From NCBI GenBank assembly GCA_017886875.1, contig JAGHIZ010000069.1, forward strand, positions 167,066 through 231,065: a stretch of DNA of 64,000 bases, read 5' to 3'. The notes beneath the pieces were generated by a model, which saw only the letters and a program-made list of their open reading frames with translations, did not search any database and was not told where the DNA came from. Below are positions 16,386 through 24,953 of the stretch, in pieces (positions within the stretch are counted from its first letter, which is position 1; each line of letters begins with the position of its first letter). The translations under genes and the position numbers were made by a program. Source of the DNA: Butyricicoccus sp. (GTDB lineage Bacteria > Bacillota > Clostridia > Oscillospirales > Butyricicoccaceae).

Positions 16386-18119
16386 ATGTCCAATTATATG
16401 AATGAATATGAACGCTGGGTTGCAAGTGATGCTCTAAATGATAAAGAGCGTGAAGAACTAAAGGCAATCGCTGGCGATGAAGAAGCTATCAAAGACCGTT
16501 TTTATGCACCACTGTCATTTGGTACAGCTGGTCTACGTGGTATACTAGGCACAGGTCTTTTCCGCATGAACCGCTTTACTGTTGGTGCTGCTACTCAAGG
16601 TTTAGCTAACCTTATTATTAGCAACGGTCAAGAGGCTATGAAAAAAGGCGTGGCTATCGCTTATGACTCTCGTCACTTCTCTGATGAATTTGCAAAACAA
16701 GCTGCTTGTATTTTAGCTGCAAATGGTATAAATGTAAAGCTATATGATGAACTTCGCCCAACTCCTGAACTCTCTTTTGCAATCCGCTATTATGGCACTA
16801 TTGCTGGTATCAATATCACCGCATCTCATAACCCTAAGGAATACAACGGATATAAGGTATACTGGGAAGATGGTGCTCAACTGCCACCAGCAGAAGCTGA
16901 TGTAGTTGCTAAAGAAATGGGTGCTCTTGATTACTTCACCGATGTTAAAACTATGGACTTTGACAAGGCTCTTGCTGATGGTCTTATCAAAATGATGGAC
17001 TGGCAGACCGATGAAGCATATCTAAAACAAGTGCTTGCAGTTTCAATAAATCGTGATTGTGTAAAACAGGTTGCAGATGAGTTTAAACTCATTTATACAC
17101 CTTTCCATGGTGCAGGTTATCGCCTAGTACCAGAAATTTTAAAGCGTCTTGGTTATAAGCACATTCTATGTGTTAAAGAACAAATGGTTATTGATGGCGA
17201 TTTCCCAACTGTTAAAAGCCCTAACCCAGAAAATAAAGAAGGCTTTAACATTGCAATCGAAATGGCAAAGCAAAATGATGTTGATTTAATTATCGGTACT
17301 GACCCAGATGCTGATAGAACTGGTGTTGTATTAAGAGATAAAACAGGTGAGTACATAACACTGTCTGGTAACCAAGTTGGTGTACTGCTGACCGATTATA
17401 TTATTCAGGCTAAAAAGCTAACTGGCACTATGCCAAAAAATGCTGCTGTGCTTAAATCTGTTGTTACAACCGAAATGGCTCGTGTTGTTGCAGAGAAAAA
17501 CGGTGTTGCTTGTTTTGATACATTCACTGGCTTTAAATTCTTAGCTGAAAAGATTAAGAAGTTTGAAACAAGTGGTTCTCATAGCTATATCTTTGCTTTT
17601 GAGGAGTCTTATGGCTATCTAGCAGGCGATTATGCTCGTGATAAGGACGCTGTTACTGCTTCTATGCTTATTGCTGAAATGGCGGCTTATTACCGCACAA
17701 AGGGCATGACACTATATGATGCAATGCAGACTATGTACGAAAAATATGGTTATTATGCAGAGCAGACCATTTCTATTACTATGCCAGGTGTATCTGGTTT
17801 AGAGCGTATGCAAGAGCTTATGAAAGAACTTCGCACAACAAACCCATTGACTAAGGTTGGTGAAGATGCAGTTGCTTATGTAAGTGATTTACAGTCTGGT
17901 ACTAAAACTGAACTTGCAACTGGTAAAACTGAGCAGGTTGAGCTTAGCGGTCAAAATGTGCTTTACTATGAACTTGCAGATGGAACCATTTTCATTATAC
18001 GTCCATCTGGCACAGAGCCAAAGGTAAAAGTTTATATTATGGCTAAAGGTGAAAACAAACAGGCTGCTGAAAGTAAAGTTGAGGCTCTTGTTAACGCTGC
18101 AAAGGAAATTGTAAAATAA
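16386..18119 (+). CDS. phospho-sugar mutase (alpha-phosphoglucomutase type)
   Basis: This 577-residue alpha-D-phosphohexomutase interconverts hexose 1- and 6-phosphates. All four family motifs are visible: the phosphoserine loop TASHNPKEYNGYK (Ser147), the metal-binding GTDPDADRTG, the sugar-binding FEESYGYL and the phosphate-binding RPSGTEPK. Length and the N-terminal SFGTAGLRG fit PgcA/PGM2-like mutases, which supply glucose 1-phosphate for glycogen, wall polymers or UDP-glucose. The ATG at 16386 follows GAGGTGAG. It is monocistronic, with a promoter upstream and a terminator downstream. Confidence 0.93.
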   Translation: MSNYMNEYERWVASDALNDKEREELKAIAGDEEAIKDRFYAPLSFGTAGLRGILGTGLFRMNRFTVGAATQGLANLIISNGQEAMKKGVAIAYDSRHFSDEFAKQAACILAANGINVKLYDELRPTPELSFAIRYYGTIAGINITASHNPKEYNGYKVYWEDGAQLPPAEADVVAKEMGALDYFTDVKTMDFDKALADGLIKMMDWQTDEAYLKQVLAVSINRDCVKQVADEFKLIYTPFHGAGYRLVPEILKRLGYKHILCVKEQMVIDGDFPTVKSPNPENKEGFNIAIEMAKQNDVDLIIGTDPDADRTGVVLRDKTGEYITLSGNQVGVLLTDYIIQAKKLTGTMPKNAAVLKSVVTTEMARVVAEKNGVACFDTFTGFKFLAEKIKKFETSGSHSYIFAFEESYGYLAGDYARDKDAVTASMLIAEMAAYYRTKGMTLYDAMQTMYEKYGYYAEQTISITMPGVSGLERMQELMKELRTTNPLTKVGEDAVAYVSDLQSGTKTELATGKTEQVELSGQNVLYYELADGTIFIIRPSGTEPKVKVYIMAKGENKQAAESKVEALVNAAKEIVK

Positions 18120-18131
18120 AGAAAATGCATT

Positions 18132-18161
18132 GGGCAGGGGAGAACCTCTGCCCTGTGTTTT
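18132..18161 (+). terminator. intrinsic terminator after the phosphohexomutase
   Basis: GGGCAGGGG (18132-18140) pairs with CCTCTGCCC (18145-18153) through one G-U, followed by the T-rich TGTGTTTT. Confidence 0.8.
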
Positions 18162-18180
18162 ATAAATAAAAGGGGATTAT

Positions 18181-18771
18181 ATGAGTAAAAAAACTGTTAG
18201 ATGGATTGTTTATTTATGTTCAATGTCTGTTTTATGGCTTATAGGTGCGGCTTTAGCAGCAACATTTACATATAGCTCTGCTTTTAGACCAAGCAAAATA
18301 ATGAGCATAATTTCAGGTATATATCTTTTTATTTTGTTTTCTGTTATTATGGTTGGAAATATAGCAAAAGTACGTATGTTAATGTTTATGACTTCTTTAT
18401 ACTCTATAGGAGTGTGTATAAGAAGTGTATTTGGTGTGCTTATTTCTATACTTATTATAGATAAACCTGAAAATAAACTATGGTTTTCTATTTTAGATGT
18501 TTTGACACTTCCATTTACAGGTTTTTACTATATTTCCTCATTACTTACATCACATTTTGTCACAGAAATATATTGGATTGGTCTTGGGTGTATATCAATG
18601 ATTGTGTTGTGTTTTTCTATTCTAGGATTTATGGCTGTGACTGCTAGAAATAAAAAAAGTGAAAATAAAAATAAACAATATATAGATGATATAATAAAGC
18701 TCAAAAAAGAGAGAATAGAGGAAAACAATAAATTTCTTGAAAAAATATCTTATAGTGATAAAAAAGAATAA
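18181..18771 (+). CDS. multi-pass membrane protein of unknown function
   Basis: I do not recognise this 196-residue protein. It has about five hydrophobic segments (near residues 9-29, 38-60, 66-90, 97-118 and 127-155) and then a charged, Lys/Glu/Asn-rich tail from about residue 158, likely cytoplasmic and helical. It starts at an ATG 7 bases after AAGGGGA and is flanked by terminators on both sides. A tail-anchored sensor or assembly role cannot be told apart from sequence. Confidence 0.65.
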   Translation: MSKKTVRWIVYLCSMSVLWLIGAALAATFTYSSAFRPSKIMSIISGIYLFILFSVIMVGNIAKVRMLMFMTSLYSIGVCIRSVFGVLISILIIDKPENKLWFSILDVLTLPFTGFYYISSLLTSHFVTEIYWIGLGCISMIVLCFSILGFMAVTARNKKSENKNKQYIDDIIKLKKERIEENNKFLEKISYSDKKE

Positions 18772-18800
18772 ATGCCTTGAAAAAAGAAATTCAAGGCATT
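18771..18800 (+). terminator. intrinsic terminator
   Basis: A perfect 11-base stem AATGCCTTGAA/TTCAAGGCATT (18771-18781 with 18790-18800) is followed by a T-rich stretch. It ends the membrane protein gene. Confidence 0.85.
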
Positions 18801-18810
18801 TATTTTGTTT

Positions 18811-19070
18811 CATTGACAAAAATATAACAAGCGGAATTGTTAAAAATATAACTTTTAAGGGGTTATAAATGTTTTGCAAGAAATCATGCAAAAGTTATAT
18901 AAAAATATAAAAACGCAGCTTCAGGCCGCACTATTGCACAGCCCCGCTGCGTATTTGACAAATTTAAGACTCAGTCGATATCGTTTATGACCGAGTTGAT
19001 GTATAAAATTATAACCTTTGAAGGCTAATCCTGCAAGGTGAATATTTCATAAAAATTCTATGAATTTTTT
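18811..19070 (+). ncRNA. candidate structured non-coding transcript upstream of rpsO
   Basis: The stretch 18801-19163 holds no convincing gene. It contains TTGACA (18813-18818), a nested hairpin with 7-base-pair foot ACGCAGC/GCTGCGT (18912-18951) and inner GGC/GCC and GCA/TGC pairs, and a hairpin ACTC-GTC/GAC-GAGT (18968-18995). At the end AAAATTC/GAATTTT (19052-19068) plus T's looks like a weak terminator. The only peptide with a ribosome site is 13 residues (ATG after AAGGGG near 18868). I cannot match it to 6S, SRP or tmRNA. No good -10 pairs with the TTGACA, so transcription is uncertain. Confidence 0.3.
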
Positions 19071-19163
19071 GTAAACAAATTTACAAAATGCATAATTCGA
19101 CGGCAAATGCAAAATAATGGTAGTAATATAGTTTTTTTATTTAAAACTTTGTGATAAAAACCC

Positions 19164-19192
19164 TTTACAATGTTTTTATAATATGTTAAACT
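19164..19192 (+). promoter_or_regulatory. promoter of rpsO
   Basis: TTTACA (19164-19169) and TAAACT (19187-19192) are spaced by 17 bases, with TG at the extended -10 position. A transcript from here has a leader of about 110 bases before the rpsO ATG. Confidence 0.6.
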
Positions 19193-19197
19193 AACTT

Positions 19198-19285
19198 TAG
19201 TTTTGCCCCATGTTTCGTTTCGGGATACAAGATGTGTTTAGCACACCATTTCACCAACCCTTTACGCAGCATGTAGGGGACTACA
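19198..19285 (+). promoter_or_regulatory. candidate S15 autoregulatory leader
   Basis: The leader folds around a closing helix between CCCCATG (from about 19205) and CATG-TA-GGGG (ending about 19280), with an inner hairpin GTGT-TTAGC-ACAC and a GGG/CCC pairing. Ribosomal protein S15 represses its own mRNA through structured leaders in several bacterial groups. Whether this is a known Firmicute S15 leader class is not determined here. Confidence 0.5.
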
Positions 19286-19311
19286 AAAATATTTTTTATG
19301 AGGTGAATCAA

Positions 19312-19578
19312 ATGATTCGTAAGGAAGTTAAGACCTCTGTTATTGAGGCAAACAGAACACATGAAACAGATACTGGCTCTCCAGAAGTACAGATTGCTAT
19401 TTTAACTGCTCGTATTCAGGAGCTAACTGAGCATCTAAAGGTTCATAAGAAGGATAACCATTCTCGTCGTGGTCTTTTAAAGATGGTTGGTAAGCGTCGT
19501 AGCATGCTTGCTTATCTACAGAAGAAGGACGTTAACCGTTATCGTGAACTCATCAAGAAGCTGGGTATCCGTAAGTAA
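19312..19578 (+). CDS. rpsO: 30S ribosomal protein S15
   Basis: This 88-residue protein binds 16S rRNA early in 30S assembly. It carries the family core [15 protein letters not shown] and [19 protein letters not shown] and ends in IKKLGIRK; length is exactly that of bacterial S15. The ATG at 19312 follows GAGGTG by 6 bases. As in many bacteria it precedes pnp, but a strong terminator lies between them, so pnp needs read-through or its own promoter. Confidence 0.97.
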   Translation: MIRKEVKTSVIEANRTHETDTGSPEVQIAILTARIQELTEHLKVHKKDNHSRRGLLKMVGKRRSMLAYLQKKDVNRYRELIKKLGIRK

Positions 19579-19588
19579 TTTAGTCTAT

Positions 19589-19615
19589 AAGGGGGGCGAA
19601 CTATGCCCCCCTTTT
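19589..19615 (+). terminator. intrinsic terminator between rpsO and pnp
   Basis: GGGGGGC (19591-19597) pairs with GCCCCCC (19605-19611), followed by four T. It is very GC-rich for this genome. Confidence 0.85.
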
Positions 19616-19710
19616 GCACATTGTAAAATATGTGTTATGCAGACATAGTGCTTAGCAGTTGAAGGACAGGCTGTTGATAAGTACGGCAAGTGCTTCAAGT
19701 GCTAATAACT

Positions 19711-19722
19711 TGTTTGCAAACA
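19711..19722 (+). promoter_or_regulatory. palindrome just upstream of the pnp ribosome binding site
   Basis: TGTTTGCAAACA is a perfect 12-base palindrome ending 3 bases before AAAGGAGG. Its core GTTTGCAAAC recurs on the minus strand right before the ribosome site of the Rrf2 gene (56474-56483). It may be an operator or an mRNA feature; the role is unknown. Confidence 0.35.
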
Positions 19723-19737
19723 CAAAGGAGGATATTT

Positions 19738-21861
19738 ATGAGTAATATAAAACATTTTGAGTTTAAAAACTATCGTAAATTTGAAACCACCTTTGCAGGT
19801 CGTCCTCTGGTTGTTGAAACTGGTAAAATGGCTCAGCTTGCAAACGGTTCTTGTCTGGTAACTTATGGCGAAACCGCTGTTTTAGTAACAGCTACCGCTT
19901 CTGCTAAACCTCGTGATGGCATTGATTTCTTCCCTCTGAGCGTTGACTTTGAAGAACGTCTATATGCTGTTGGCAGAATTCCAGGTTCTTTTACACGTCG
20001 TGAAGGTCGTCCTTCTGAAAAGGCTATATTGTCTTCTCGTCAGATTGACCGCCCTATGCGTCCACTTTTCCCTAAAGATTTAAGAAATGATGTGTCTATT
20101 GTTTGTACTGTTATGCAAACAGACTATGATAACTCCCCAGAAGTTGTAGCTCTTTTAGGTGCATCTATTGCTGTTTCTATCTCTGATATTCCATTTGATT
20201 ATGTTGTAGGCGGCTGTCAAGTTGGTATTGTTGATGGTAAAACTGTAATTAACCCAACTGTTGAACAACGCAAGGTTAGCGAAATGGACGTTACTCTTTG
20301 TGCAACCGCTGATAAAATCGTTATGATTGAAGCTGGTGCTAATGAAGTGCCAGAAGAGCAAATGTTTAATAGCTTAATGGAAGCACATGAAGAAATTAAA
20401 AAGATAGTTGCATTTATCGCTGATATAAAGGCTCAAATTGGCAAGCCAAAGTTTGAGTATGAGCAACATGATATTGACCATGATTTATTTGATAAGCTAG
20501 AAGCTGAATGTAATGATAAGTTTGAAGCTGCTATGGATACAGATGATAAAACTGTACGTGATGCAGGTGTTCGTGAAATTGTAGATGCATTTGAAGCTAC
20601 TCTATCCGAAGAATATCTGGAAGAACATGGTGCAAATCTACCTGAATGTGTAGACAAGCTACAAAAGAAGATTGTTCGTCGTTGGCTGGCAAATGGCAAG
20701 CGTGTTGATGGTCGTGGCATGGAGGAAATACGTCCACTTGCTTCTGAAGTTGGTGTGCTTTCCCGTGCTCATGGCTCTGGTATGTTTACACGTGGTCAGA
20801 CACAGGTATTAACCATCTGTACTTTGGGTACTATGGGCGATGCTCAAGAGCTTGACACTATTTTTGAGGACAAAGAAAAGCGTTATATTCATCATTATAA
20901 CTTCCCATCTTTCTCAGTTGGTGAAACTCGTCCATCTCGTGGCCCTGGACGTCGTGAAATCGGTCATGGTGCACTGGCTGAACGTGCACTTTTACCTGTA
21001 ATTCCAAGTACAGAAGAATTTCCATATGCTATGCGTTTAGTGTCTGAAGTTATTTCTTCTAATGGTTCTACTTCTCAGGGTTCTGTTTGTGGTTCTACAC
21101 TTGCTCTTATGGACGCTGGTGTGCCAATTAAAGCACCTGTTGCAGGTATTTCTTGTGGTCTTATCACAGATGGCGGACAAGAAACCACTTTCACTGATAT
21201 TCAAGGCGTAGAAGACTTCTACGGCGATATGGATTTCAAGGTTGCAGGTACTAAGAAGGGTATCACTGCTATTCAGGTTGATATTAAGGTTGATGGTCTA
21301 ACTCCAAATATCATCAAGGAAGCATTTAGAAAATGTAAGGTTGCTCGTTATGAAATCCTTGATGAGGTAATGTTAAAGGCTATTGATAAGCCACGTCCAG
21401 ATGTATCTGATTGGGCTCCAAAGATGACAACAATGCAGATTGACCCTGATAAAATCCGTGAGGTTATTGGTAAAGGCGGTAGCGTAATTCAAAAGATTGT
21501 TGCTGAATCTGGTGCACAGATTGATATTAGTGATGAGGGTGTTATAACTATTGCTGCTGTTAAGGCTAGTGACGCTAATATGGCTAAACAAATGATTGAG
21601 GCGATTGTAAAAGAGCCAGAAGTGGGTGAAATCTACTATGGTAAAGTAGTACGCCTAATGAACTTTGGTGCATTTGTAAATATTATGCCTAATAAGGACG
21701 GCATGGTGCATATCTCTAAGATGGCAGACCATAGAATTGAAAAGGTAGAGGACGCTGTAAATGTTGGCGATATGGTTTGGGTTAAGATTACCGAAATCGA
21801 CGACAAGGGCAGAATTAACCTATCTATGAAGGACGTTAAGGACGAAGAAAAAGTTCTTTAA
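19738..21861 (+). CDS. pnp: polyribonucleotide nucleotidyltransferase (PNPase)
   Basis: This 707-residue enzyme degrades RNA 3' to 5' with phosphate and can add tails. Domains run in the usual order: first RNase PH domain (about 10-140), helical linker (about 145-230), second RNase PH domain (about 315-545, with FPSFSVGETRPSRGPGRREI and SSNGSTSQGSVCGS), KH domain (about 555-615, IGKGGSVIQKI) and S1 domain (about 620-690). The ATG at 19738 follows AAAGGAGG by 7 bases. The length is complete. It is followed by a strong terminator. Confidence 0.97.
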   Translation: MSNIKHFEFKNYRKFETTFAGRPLVVETGKMAQLANGSCLVTYGETAVLVTATASAKPRDGIDFFPLSVDFEERLYAVGRIPGSFTRREGRPSEKAILSSRQIDRPMRPLFPKDLRNDVSIVCTVMQTDYDNSPEVVALLGASIAVSISDIPFDYVVGGCQVGIVDGKTVINPTVEQRKVSEMDVTLCATADKIVMIEAGANEVPEEQMFNSLMEAHEEIKKIVAFIADIKAQIGKPKFEYEQHDIDHDLFDKLEAECNDKFEAAMDTDDKTVRDAGVREIVDAFEATLSEEYLEEHGANLPECVDKLQKKIVRRWLANGKRVDGRGMEEIRPLASEVGVLSRAHGSGMFTRGQTQVLTICTLGTMGDAQELDTIFEDKEKRYIHHYNFPSFSVGETRPSRGPGRREIGHGALAERALLPVIPSTEEFPYAMRLVSEVISSNGSTSQGSVCGSTLALMDAGVPIKAPVAGISCGLITDGGQETTFTDIQGVEDFYGDMDFKVAGTKKGITAIQVDIKVDGLTPNIIKEAFRKCKVARYEILDEVMLKAIDKPRPDVSDWAPKMTTMQIDPDKIREVIGKGGSVIQKIVAESGAQIDISDEGVITIAAVKASDANMAKQMIEAIVKEPEVGEIYYGKVVRLMNFGAFVNIMPNKDGMVHISKMADHRIEKVEDAVNVGDMVWVKITEIDDKGRINLSMKDVKDEEKVL

Positions 21862-21870
21862 TTGATAAAA

Positions 21871-21905
21871 TCCCCGATACTAAAAAGTATCGGGGATAAT
21901 TTTTT
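21871..21905. terminator. bidirectional intrinsic terminator after pnp
   Basis: A perfect 11-base stem TCCCCGATACT/AGTATCGGGGA (21871-21881 with 21886-21896) with an AAAA loop is followed by T's. It also ends the convergent acyltransferase transcript. Confidence 0.9.
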
Positions 21906-22992
21906 AGTTCCAAATATTAGGTAAATATTTTTGTTCCAATGATAAGAAAAAGTCTTTTAATTTAAGTGCTTTAAATATAACATTTCTTATATAATCTATA
22001 ATTGAACACAATAGAAAAACTGAGATTGATATTAAGAATAAAGATATAACCATAAATACCGTTGGCAAATTCACAAGAAATGTAAACTTTCCATCTAAAA
22101 CATATTGCCAAAATAGAGGGTGTACATGAACTAAATAAATAGTAAATGCAAATGGCGAGAAAATCGCAATAAGCTTGTTAATATTATCACTAAATTTCAT
22201 ATTTTTAAAGCAAAGCAATAAAAAGACTGAGCAAAGTATAATAGTAGGAGAGGTATAACAAATAAGATTATTTGCATTATTAAGAGCAGTAAAGCTAATA
22301 GAATAATTGTCGCCTAAATAATTATATATTAAATCGGATACAAGTTTTGCAAACCAAGTTAAAAATACCATTGAAAAATATCCTAAAAAAGCCTTTTTAG
22401 TGTTCAAGCATATATCATATTTTTTTATGTATGCACCTATAAAATATAAAATACCAAGCCATAGTGCACTATATCCATCAGCTGTGCTAAAAATATCACG
22501 ATATAGTGTTTGTATAATAGAGAAAAGAACGATAAGTGCAATTATTGTAGCATTGCATTGTTTTTTGGTCATGTTTTTTATAGCGATATTTAATAACGGA
22601 GTAAAGAAAAACAGACAAAAATATGAAGTAAAATACCAATATTGTTGATTGACAACAGGGCTTAATGCAATTTTTATAAAAACAAAACTTTTGATGTCTG
22701 GAATTAAAATCATAAAAGTGCAAGTTATAAGTAAAGTATAAAAAACAACTCTAAGCCATAATATAACTATATTTGTATAGTGAAATTTTGAATTTAAACC
22801 CACATAACCGGATATAAGTGCATAACAGTTAACTGCACAATAAGTTGCTATTTGTAAAAACAAAGCAGCTTCATAGTTTGCAGATAATGTTTTTGCGTTT
22901 GTTAAAACACCCCCAAAACCTACAATATGTAAAATTACTACCATACACATTGCAGCTATTCTTAATAAATCAATACCATAATTTCTTTTCAC
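21904..22992 (-). CDS. acyltransferase family 3 membrane protein
   Basis: This 362-residue protein has about ten transmembrane segments and the family start RNYGIDLLRIAAMCMVVILHI, with a His in the first helix that is conserved in O-acyltransferases of the OafA/WecH type. These enzymes acetylate or otherwise acylate surface sugars. The best start is the GTG at 22992, about 10 bases after AGGAGGAT; the longer frame begins at an unsupported TTG. It lies 32 bases downstream of the pseudouridine synthase on the same strand. The acceptor is unknown. Confidence 0.85.
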   Translation of the reverse strand: MKRNYGIDLLRIAAMCMVVILHIVGFGGVLTNAKTLSANYEAALFLQIATYCAVNCYALISGYVGLNSKFHYTNIVILWLRVVFYTLLITCTFMILIPDIKSFVFIKIALSPVVNQQYWYFTSYFCLFFFTPLLNIAIKNMTKKQCNATIIALIVLFSIIQTLYRDIFSTADGYSALWLGILYFIGAYIKKYDICLNTKKAFLGYFSMVFLTWFAKLVSDLIYNYLGDNYSISFTALNNANNLICYTSPTIILCSVFLLLCFKNMKFSDNINKLIAIFSPFAFTIYLVHVHPLFWQYVLDGKFTFLVNLPTVFMVISLFLISISVFLLCSIIDYIRNVIFKALKLKDFFLSLEQKYLPNIWN

Positions 22993-23024
22993 AAAAAAAT
23001 ATCCTCCTAATTTACCCAATTTAT

Positions 23025-23993
23025 TTACACCCTAAAAGATGGAAAATATTTATTTACAAATGGTATTTTTTTAACAGTGAAAGTTTGACCATCTAAATAT
23101 TGTAGTGCACCAGCATCGGATTTAAACGAAAATTTAAGCTGATAAGAATATAAAAGTTGTCCAGTTTCTCTAAAATGTTTATTTTGTTCGTTTTTGCCAT
23201 ACTTTCCATCGCCAAGCAGAGGACAACCTATACCAGACATATGAACTCTTATTTGATGTGTACGACCGGTTAAAAGTGTACATTCCACAAGTGAAAGTTT
23301 ATTTTGTGTGCTTAATGTGCGATAAATTGTTTTTGCGATTTTTGCACCTGCCACAGGTTTATTAAATTCAAACACTTGTTTACGTTTTTCATCACGTCTT
23401 AGATAACTTTCAATTAATCCATTTTTTGGGTTAGGCGTGCCATGTACAACACATAAATAACGTTTAACAAGCTCATGATTTTTGATTTTATCATTGAGTA
23501 TTCTAAGAGCTTCAGCGGTTTTTGCAGCTATAACTATACCGCCTGTGTTTCTATCAATGCGGTTGCAAAGGGCAGGAGTAAATGAATTTTCCTTTTCTGG
23601 GTTCCATTGACCAGACTCATATAAATATGCCTGAATATTTGCAATAAGAGTATTTATATTTCCTTGTTCATCTTCATGCACTACCATACCTGCTGGTTTA
23701 TCAGCAAGAAGTATATTTTCATCTTCATATACAATGTTAAGATTGGGTTTTTTGATTTTTTTATAAGCTTCTTGTTCAGAAGGGGTTTCAAAAAACTCAT
23801 CATTGATGTATAATTGTACAAGGTCACCTTCATTTAAACGGTAAGCGGGTTCGCTTCTTTTTCCGTTTACCTTGATGCGTTTTAATCTAAAATATTTGTG
23901 CATCATTGATGAAGGCAGTAGCGGAACAGCTTTTTCTAAAAATTTGTTTATACGTTGACCGCTGTCGTTTTTGGAAATTATATATTCTTTCAA
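23025..23993 (-). CDS. RluA-family pseudouridine synthase (RluC/RluD type)
   Basis: This 322-residue enzyme has an N-terminal S4 RNA-binding domain (about residues 12-65) and the RluA catalytic domain. The catalytic Asp147 is in NRIDRNTGG, a variant of HRLDxxTSG. The GRTHQIRVHM motif is present. It modifies uridines, most likely in 23S rRNA; the exact position is unknown. The start is a TTG at 23993, 7 bases after GGAGGG. It faces away from the DUF177-rpmF promoter. Confidence 0.9.
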   Translation of the reverse strand: MKEYIISKNDSGQRINKFLEKAVPLLPSSMMHKYFRLKRIKVNGKRSEPAYRLNEGDLVQLYINDEFFETPSEQEAYKKIKKPNLNIVYEDENILLADKPAGMVVHEDEQGNINTLIANIQAYLYESGQWNPEKENSFTPALCNRIDRNTGGIVIAAKTAEALRILNDKIKNHELVKRYLCVVHGTPNPKNGLIESYLRRDEKRKQVFEFNKPVAGAKIAKTIYRTLSTQNKLSLVECTLLTGRTHQIRVHMSGIGCPLLGDGKYGKNEQNKHFRETGQLLYSYQLKFSFKSDAGALQYLDGQTFTVKKIPFVNKYFPSFRV

Positions 23994-24074
23994 GGTAAAA
24001 CCCTCCTGTTTACTCTTTTACAATTATAAACTATAGCAGGAAAAAAGAAAATATGCTTTTTAAACGAAAAAACG

Positions 24075-24104
24075 TTGACAAATCTCCGCTCGTTGTAGTA
24101 TACT
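24075..24104 (+). promoter_or_regulatory. promoter of the DUF177-rpmF operon
   Basis: A perfect -35 TTGACA (24075-24080) is followed after 18 bases by TATACT (24099-24104). It gives a 5' leader of about 20 bases. Confidence 0.8.
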
Positions 24105-24129
24105 ATCAGATGTACCATGTGAGGTAGGT

Positions 24130-24636
24130 ATGAGAATTGATTTAAAAAAGTTAAACGGTATTTATGGCAGTAAAATCACCTTTGAAAATGAGGTTGATTT
24201 ATCTTCTGAAGATGTTTTTGGAGAGAAACCTTTCCAAACTCCCGTGAAATATCACGGCGAAATCGTTAATCATCTGGGCGTGCTAAGACTGTCTGGCGAT
24301 ATATCCGCAGTTCTAAATACACACTGTGCACGCTGTTTAAAACCGCTCGAAGAAACAATCTCTGCACATGTTGATGCTGTGCTTTCAAGAGATGAGTCTG
24401 ATGAAGAAGATGTTTTCCAAATCACTCAAGATAGTGTTGAAGTAGAAGACATTTTGGTTCCAGAGCTGTTACTTCAGGTGCAAATGACCTATCTCTGCAA
24501 GGAAGACTGCAAAGGACTTTGTCCTATTTGCGGCACCAATCGCAATACAAATGATTGTAATTGCGAGAGCAGGCAAATTGACCCTCGCTTTGCTGCACTT
24601 GCTGCCCTTTTGGGTGATGATAAGTCGGGGTCATGA
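24130..24636 (+). CDS. YceD/DUF177 family protein
   Basis: This 168-residue protein belongs to the DUF177 family, whose genes almost always precede rpmF. Plant and E. coli members are implicated in 23S rRNA accumulation. It has a Cys pair in the middle (HCARC) and a cluster CKEDCKGLCPICG near residues 123-135, suggesting metal binding. The gene ends 45 bases before rpmF. The usual downstream plsX is not present here. Confidence 0.88.
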   Translation: MRIDLKKLNGIYGSKITFENEVDLSSEDVFGEKPFQTPVKYHGEIVNHLGVLRLSGDISAVLNTHCARCLKPLEETISAHVDAVLSRDESDEEDVFQITQDSVEVEDILVPELLLQVQMTYLCKEDCKGLCPICGTNRNTNDCNCESRQIDPRFAALAALLGDDKSGS

Positions 24637-24681
24637 CTAGGTTGCAAATAATAACAACATAGAGGTAGGAGGTGTTACCAC

Positions 24682-24864
24682 ATGGCAGTACCTAAGAGAA
24701 AAACGTCTAAGGCTAGACGTGATAAGAGACGTAATTCCCACTGGAAGCTTTCACTCCCTGGCATGGTTAAATGTCCAAACTGCGGAGAGTTCAAGCTATC
24801 CCACAGAATGTGTAAGGCTTGCGGTCATTACAATGGTCGTGAAATCGTTCACACTGAGGCGTAA
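24682..24864 (+). CDS. rpmF: 50S ribosomal protein L32, zinc-binding form
   Basis: This 60-residue basic protein starts [17 protein letters not shown], the L32 signature, and keeps four cysteines as CPNCGEF and CKACGHY, the zinc-binding form. GTAGGAGGTG precedes the ATG. In low zinc some bacteria use a Cys-less copy; none is in the window. An intrinsic terminator follows. Confidence 0.97.
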   Translation: MAVPKRKTSKARRDKRRNSHWKLSLPGMVKCPNCGEFKLSHRMCKACGHYNGREIVHTEA

Positions 24865-24881
24865 TTAACTCAAAATGAATT

Positions 24882-24914
24882 ATAGGGGAGGCTTTTTTGG
24901 CTTTCCCTATTTTC
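24882..24914 (+). terminator. intrinsic terminator after rpmF
   Basis: ATAGGGGAGGC (24882-24892) pairs with GCTTTCCCTAT (24900-24910) through two G-U pairs, loop TTTTTTG, then TTTT. Confidence 0.75.
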
Positions 24915-24953
24915 ATATGCAAAAAAATGTAAACTTGCGAAAGGAGTAGCTTT

